Part shown: positions 61,373 through 64,000 of the stretch, one piece after another
How the letters are laid out: each line of letters begins with the position of its first letter
How positions within the stretch are numbered: position 1 is the first letter of the stretch
Assembly: GCA_015146655.1 (NCBI GenBank)
Contig: VKHL01000055.1
Coordinates: 1-64,000, forward strand
DNA length: 64,000 bases
Direction of reading: 5' to 3'
Source: Ochromonas danica
Lineage: Eukaryota; Sar; Chrysophyceae; Chromulinales; Chromulinaceae
The notes under the pieces: model-generated
What the model was told of the DNA's origin: nothing
What the model saw: the letters and a program-made list of their open reading frames with translations, nothing else
Databases searched by the model: none
Program-made: the position numbers and the translations under genes

Positions 61373-63164
61373 CCCAAAAGGTCGCGAGTTTCTCAAAAGG
61401 TCGCGAGTTTCTGCGCGGGGAGCCTCCACTGAAACGGACGTTTTGAGTGTGAATTTCGCATAAAAGAAGGCCTTGATTCTCATGAACCATCGCCAAATAT
61501 CACAATTACTAGTCATTTTTACCGTGAAGGTGCATGCAATCTATCGATTCGTGGACTCAGATTAGCTGAGTCCACGAATCGATGGATTGCATGAACCTTC
61601 CACCAGTATCGCACATGGTTCAGATCATTGTCACATGGATGAAGGCAAAGAAAGGTAAGAACGCGTAGATATTATAAAGATATAATGACAAATAACATGT
61701 ATCCTGGCTAATATGTGACTTGATGTGTGACAGATATCCTTCGCAGCTTTGATTGCTGCTGCCTCCTCGTCGCGCTCGCTCTTCGTCATCGATTGCTTGC
61801 GACGCATCTCTTCTTCTTTTTCAGCCAATTTCTTTGCTTCTTTGGCTTTATGTTTTCCAACTTGCTGGAGAACGGCTCTGGCTCTTTGCTTCTCCACCTG
61901 GACATTCAGATGGGCTTCTCCACATTCACTTTGCTTCTCCACTCATATGACATGGTGGCCACATATGACAAAGCCTTCTTGAGCGATCTTATCTGATGTA
62001 ACCGCCTTGTTACAGAGAACTCGACAAAGGCGAATGATTCCTTCGCGCAAGAGAACTTTGTGTCCAGAAACATTTGTATCGTCCTGAAAACGGTTGCGTA
62101 GATCTTGGATATGAGCGTCAAGGGCATCACTCAATGTGCGATTGGCCACAATTGCTTGTTGATTCAAATCCTTTTTAAAGCTAACATCAAATTGTTGATG
62201 TTGACTTGTCTTAGATGGTTCGCCTTTCATATAGTCCACTCCAACATCAGAAAATTCTTGCAAACAACATTCAACTTCAAAATTCAAGGCTTGTTGGTGA
62301 AGAAGAATGATGGCTTCTTCATCACTATGGGAAAATGTTCTCAGCTCATTGCTCTACAAATTACACGACGAATCAGAATTAAGTTTAAAGCATACAACTC
62401 TTTCAAATGAACATAATAACATAATATAATAAGGATAGGGATAATAACATTCAAGAAGAAATGTTCCCACATCGCAGCGTTTCCAGATCGATCTTTTGCT
62501 GCTTAACGCCAACCATATAGCGTATCTGTCACTGCGCTAAGCTTCATGCCTTCGGCCCTTGATCCATAGAACTCGTTCTCAGGAGTCAACAGCGATGATC
62601 AACAACAACAGCCCTGAGTGGAGAAGCAAAGTGAATGTGGAGAAGCCCATCTGAATGTCCAGGTGGAGAAGCAAAGAGCCAGAGCCGTTCTCCAGCAAGT
62701 TGGAAAACATAAAGCCAAAGAAGCAAAGAAATTGGCTGAAAAAGAAGAAGAGATGCGTCGCAAGCAATCGATGACGAAGAGCGAGCGCGACGAGGAGGCA
62801 GCAGCAATCAAAGCTGCGAAGGATATCTGTCACACATCAAGTCACATATTAGCCAGGATACATGTTATTTGTCATTATATCTTTATAATATCTACGCGTT
62901 CTTACCTTTCTTTGCCTTCATCCATGTGACAATGATCTGAACCATGTGCGATACTGGTGGAAGGTTCATGCAATCCATCGATTCGTGGACTCAGCTAATC
63001 TGAGTCCACGAATCGATGAACCTTCACGGTAAAAATGACCAGTAATTGTGATATTTGGCGATGGTTCATGAGAATCAAGGCCTTCTTTGCTCAAAACGTC
63101 CCTTTCAGTGGAGACTCCCCGCGCAGAAACTCGCGACCTTTTGAGAAACTCGCGACCTTTTGGG
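61373..63164. mobile_element. Long-terminal-inverted-repeat (foldback-type) element B
   Basis: 1792 bp. The offset to element A stays constant at 5928 bases from the left end to about 63010, with no difference noticed by eye. The right arm lacks 9 and 14 bases relative to A, at the hairpin and at TTATGCGAAATTCACAC. Same ends, same core, same interrupted minus-strand frame. Flanking sequences differ from A, so these are two insertions rather than one duplicated segment. Such identity implies very recent movement or homogenisation. Confidence 0.87.
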
Positions 63165-63326
63165 TTTCTCGAACACTTGAACCGGGCCTTTAACTTGTCA
63201 CCCAACACACCAGCTTTTCAATGTTTCACGTTTCAATGACAAGTTAAAGGCATGGTTTTGCATCCTCTGGTTTGCTGGTGATGGTCACATGAATCAACTC
63301 GAGCTGTTGAGAGAAAGTCAAAAGAA
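63165..63326. other. Short upstream region of the terminal glycosyltransferase gene
   Basis: It contains an inverted pair: GGCCTTTAACTTGTCA (63185) and TGACAAGTTAAAGGCATGG (63237). These form a stem of about 14 bases with a loop of about 38 bases. No other signals recognised. Confidence 0.5.
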
Positions 63327-64000
63327 ATGACAGTTTACCTTCTTACTCTAGCCTTGTTCTTTTTCACTATCGCATCCTCTTTACCTTGCTGTTCTACTGA
63401 GAAGATCTATGACCAAGTATGCCAAAGGCTCATGCTTCCAAATAGCCGTCAGAAACACTTGAGTCGGACTCCCGATATTTTCAACGCCACCTTTTATGCA
63501 AGCAAATATTCGAGCAATACATCATCAGTGGAAAGCGATGCAGGTATATTGAAGGAACATTTCACTTCCATAGGAATGAAAAGAGGTTATTTACCACATG
63601 ATGGAAAGAAGATTGTTAAAATCGTGGTTAATACAAGAAATGAATGGCCTTTAATTCGAGACTGGGTGTTGTATCATGGTGAAATGATCGGATTTGAGCA
63701 TCTTTACATTGTCGACAATAGTGATGAGGAAGAGGTTATCAATTTCCTGCATAAAGTGGCAGACAAGTTTGGTGTCAATGTCTTCTTTACGAAGTCTTTT
63801 CTGACGAGTGTTTACGAAGATGTGCATTGTATCTTTCGTGCATTGAAAGGAAAAAGTGATCTACTAATGAAGGTTGACTCAGATGAATTCTTGGTAGTGC
63901 ACACCACACCGAACAATAAACTCTCCGAAAATCGCAACATGGGTATTTCTTTAGATGTTGCAAAATATTTGGAAACATTGACTTTTGATGGGTGTCATTA
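63327..64000 (+). CDS. Secreted GT2/GT92-like glycosyltransferase, 3' end beyond the window
   Basis: The frame from the ATG at 63327 is open to the last base (224 complete codons). It starts with the signal peptide MTVYLLTLALFFFTIASSLP. The GT-A fold is visible: KIVKIVVNTRNEWPLIRDWV, VLYHGEMIGFEHLYIVDNSD and LLMKVDSDEFLVV, the last carrying the metal-binding D-S-D-E of Glyco_tranf_2_4/GT92 enzymes. It is only distantly related to the GT92-like copies at 24534 and 31129. Element B ends about 160 bases upstream of its start. Confidence 0.78.
   Translation, partial: MTVYLLTLALFFFTIASSLPCCSTEKIYDQVCQRLMLPNSRQKHLSRTPDIFNATFYASKYSSNTSSVESDAGILKEHFTSIGMKRGYLPHDGKKIVKIVVNTRNEWPLIRDWVLYHGEMIGFEHLYIVDNSDEEEVINFLHKVADKFGVNVFFTKSFLTSVYEDVHCIFRALKGKSDLLMKVDSDEFLVVHTTPNNKLSENRNMGISLDVAKYLETLTFDGCH

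Overview
The window is nuclear DNA from a microbial eukaryote. The evidence is spliceosomal introns with GT..AG ends (32 to about 150 nt), secretory signal peptides and eukaryote-only families: Rab geranylgeranyltransferase, DEAD-box helicase, RCC1, exostosin and WD40. The exact lineage cannot be fixed from sequence alone. A single-celled alga or another free-living protist fits. The response-regulator-like protein, AMT-type ammonium transporter and DUF4336 protein are compatible with that but do not prove it. No virus-like element, rRNA, tRNA or CRISPR was recognised.

Layout. Positions 1-12300 are a compact housekeeping block: a repeat-tailed protein kinase-like gene (interrupted), Rab geranylgeranyltransferase beta, a divergent ZIP-like membrane protein, a DEAD-box helicase with two introns, and a ChaC/RCC1 fusion. 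Positions 12300-24300 hold a GT-like gene in pieces, three copies of a GT8-like secreted glycosyltransferase each paired head-to-head with a broken peroxiredoxin-like 2 (PRXL2) gene, a Harbinger-like transposon inserted in the third pair, and an exostosin-like GT47 gene. Positions 24500-39100 are a mosaic of recent segmental duplications: two near-identical GT92-like genes, two truncated ammonium transporters, a DUF4336 fragment, shuffled PRXL2 and RCC1 fragments, an O-fucosyltransferase-like gene and a third partial GT92 copy. Positions 39400-42800 contain a TA-flanked inverted-repeat element, one half of a 112-bp inverted repeat whose mate starts the window, and a long hairpin. Positions 43000-54900 carry a secreted GT-like gene, an exostosin pseudogene, the apparently intact DUF4336 and ammonium transporter genes, a pseudo-receiver protein, and an ABC transporter cut off by a fourth GT8 copy. 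Positions 55400-64000 hold two almost identical long-inverted-repeat elements alternating with a secreted methyltransferase-like gene, a PC-esterase-like gene with one in-frame stop, and a GT2/GT92-like gene running off the end.

How the genes fit together. At least ten intact, partial or broken loci encode secretory-pathway glycan enzymes: GT8, GT47, GT92, O-fucosyltransferase, PC-esterase acyltransferase, a methyltransferase and unassigned GT-like proteins. Most intact ones begin with a cleavable-looking signal peptide. This is an expanding, fast-turnover region for surface or wall glycan synthesis, being reshuffled by segmental duplication, gene truncation and DNA transposons. Functional coupling of these genes is inference. 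The duplications and junctions are read directly from the sequence.
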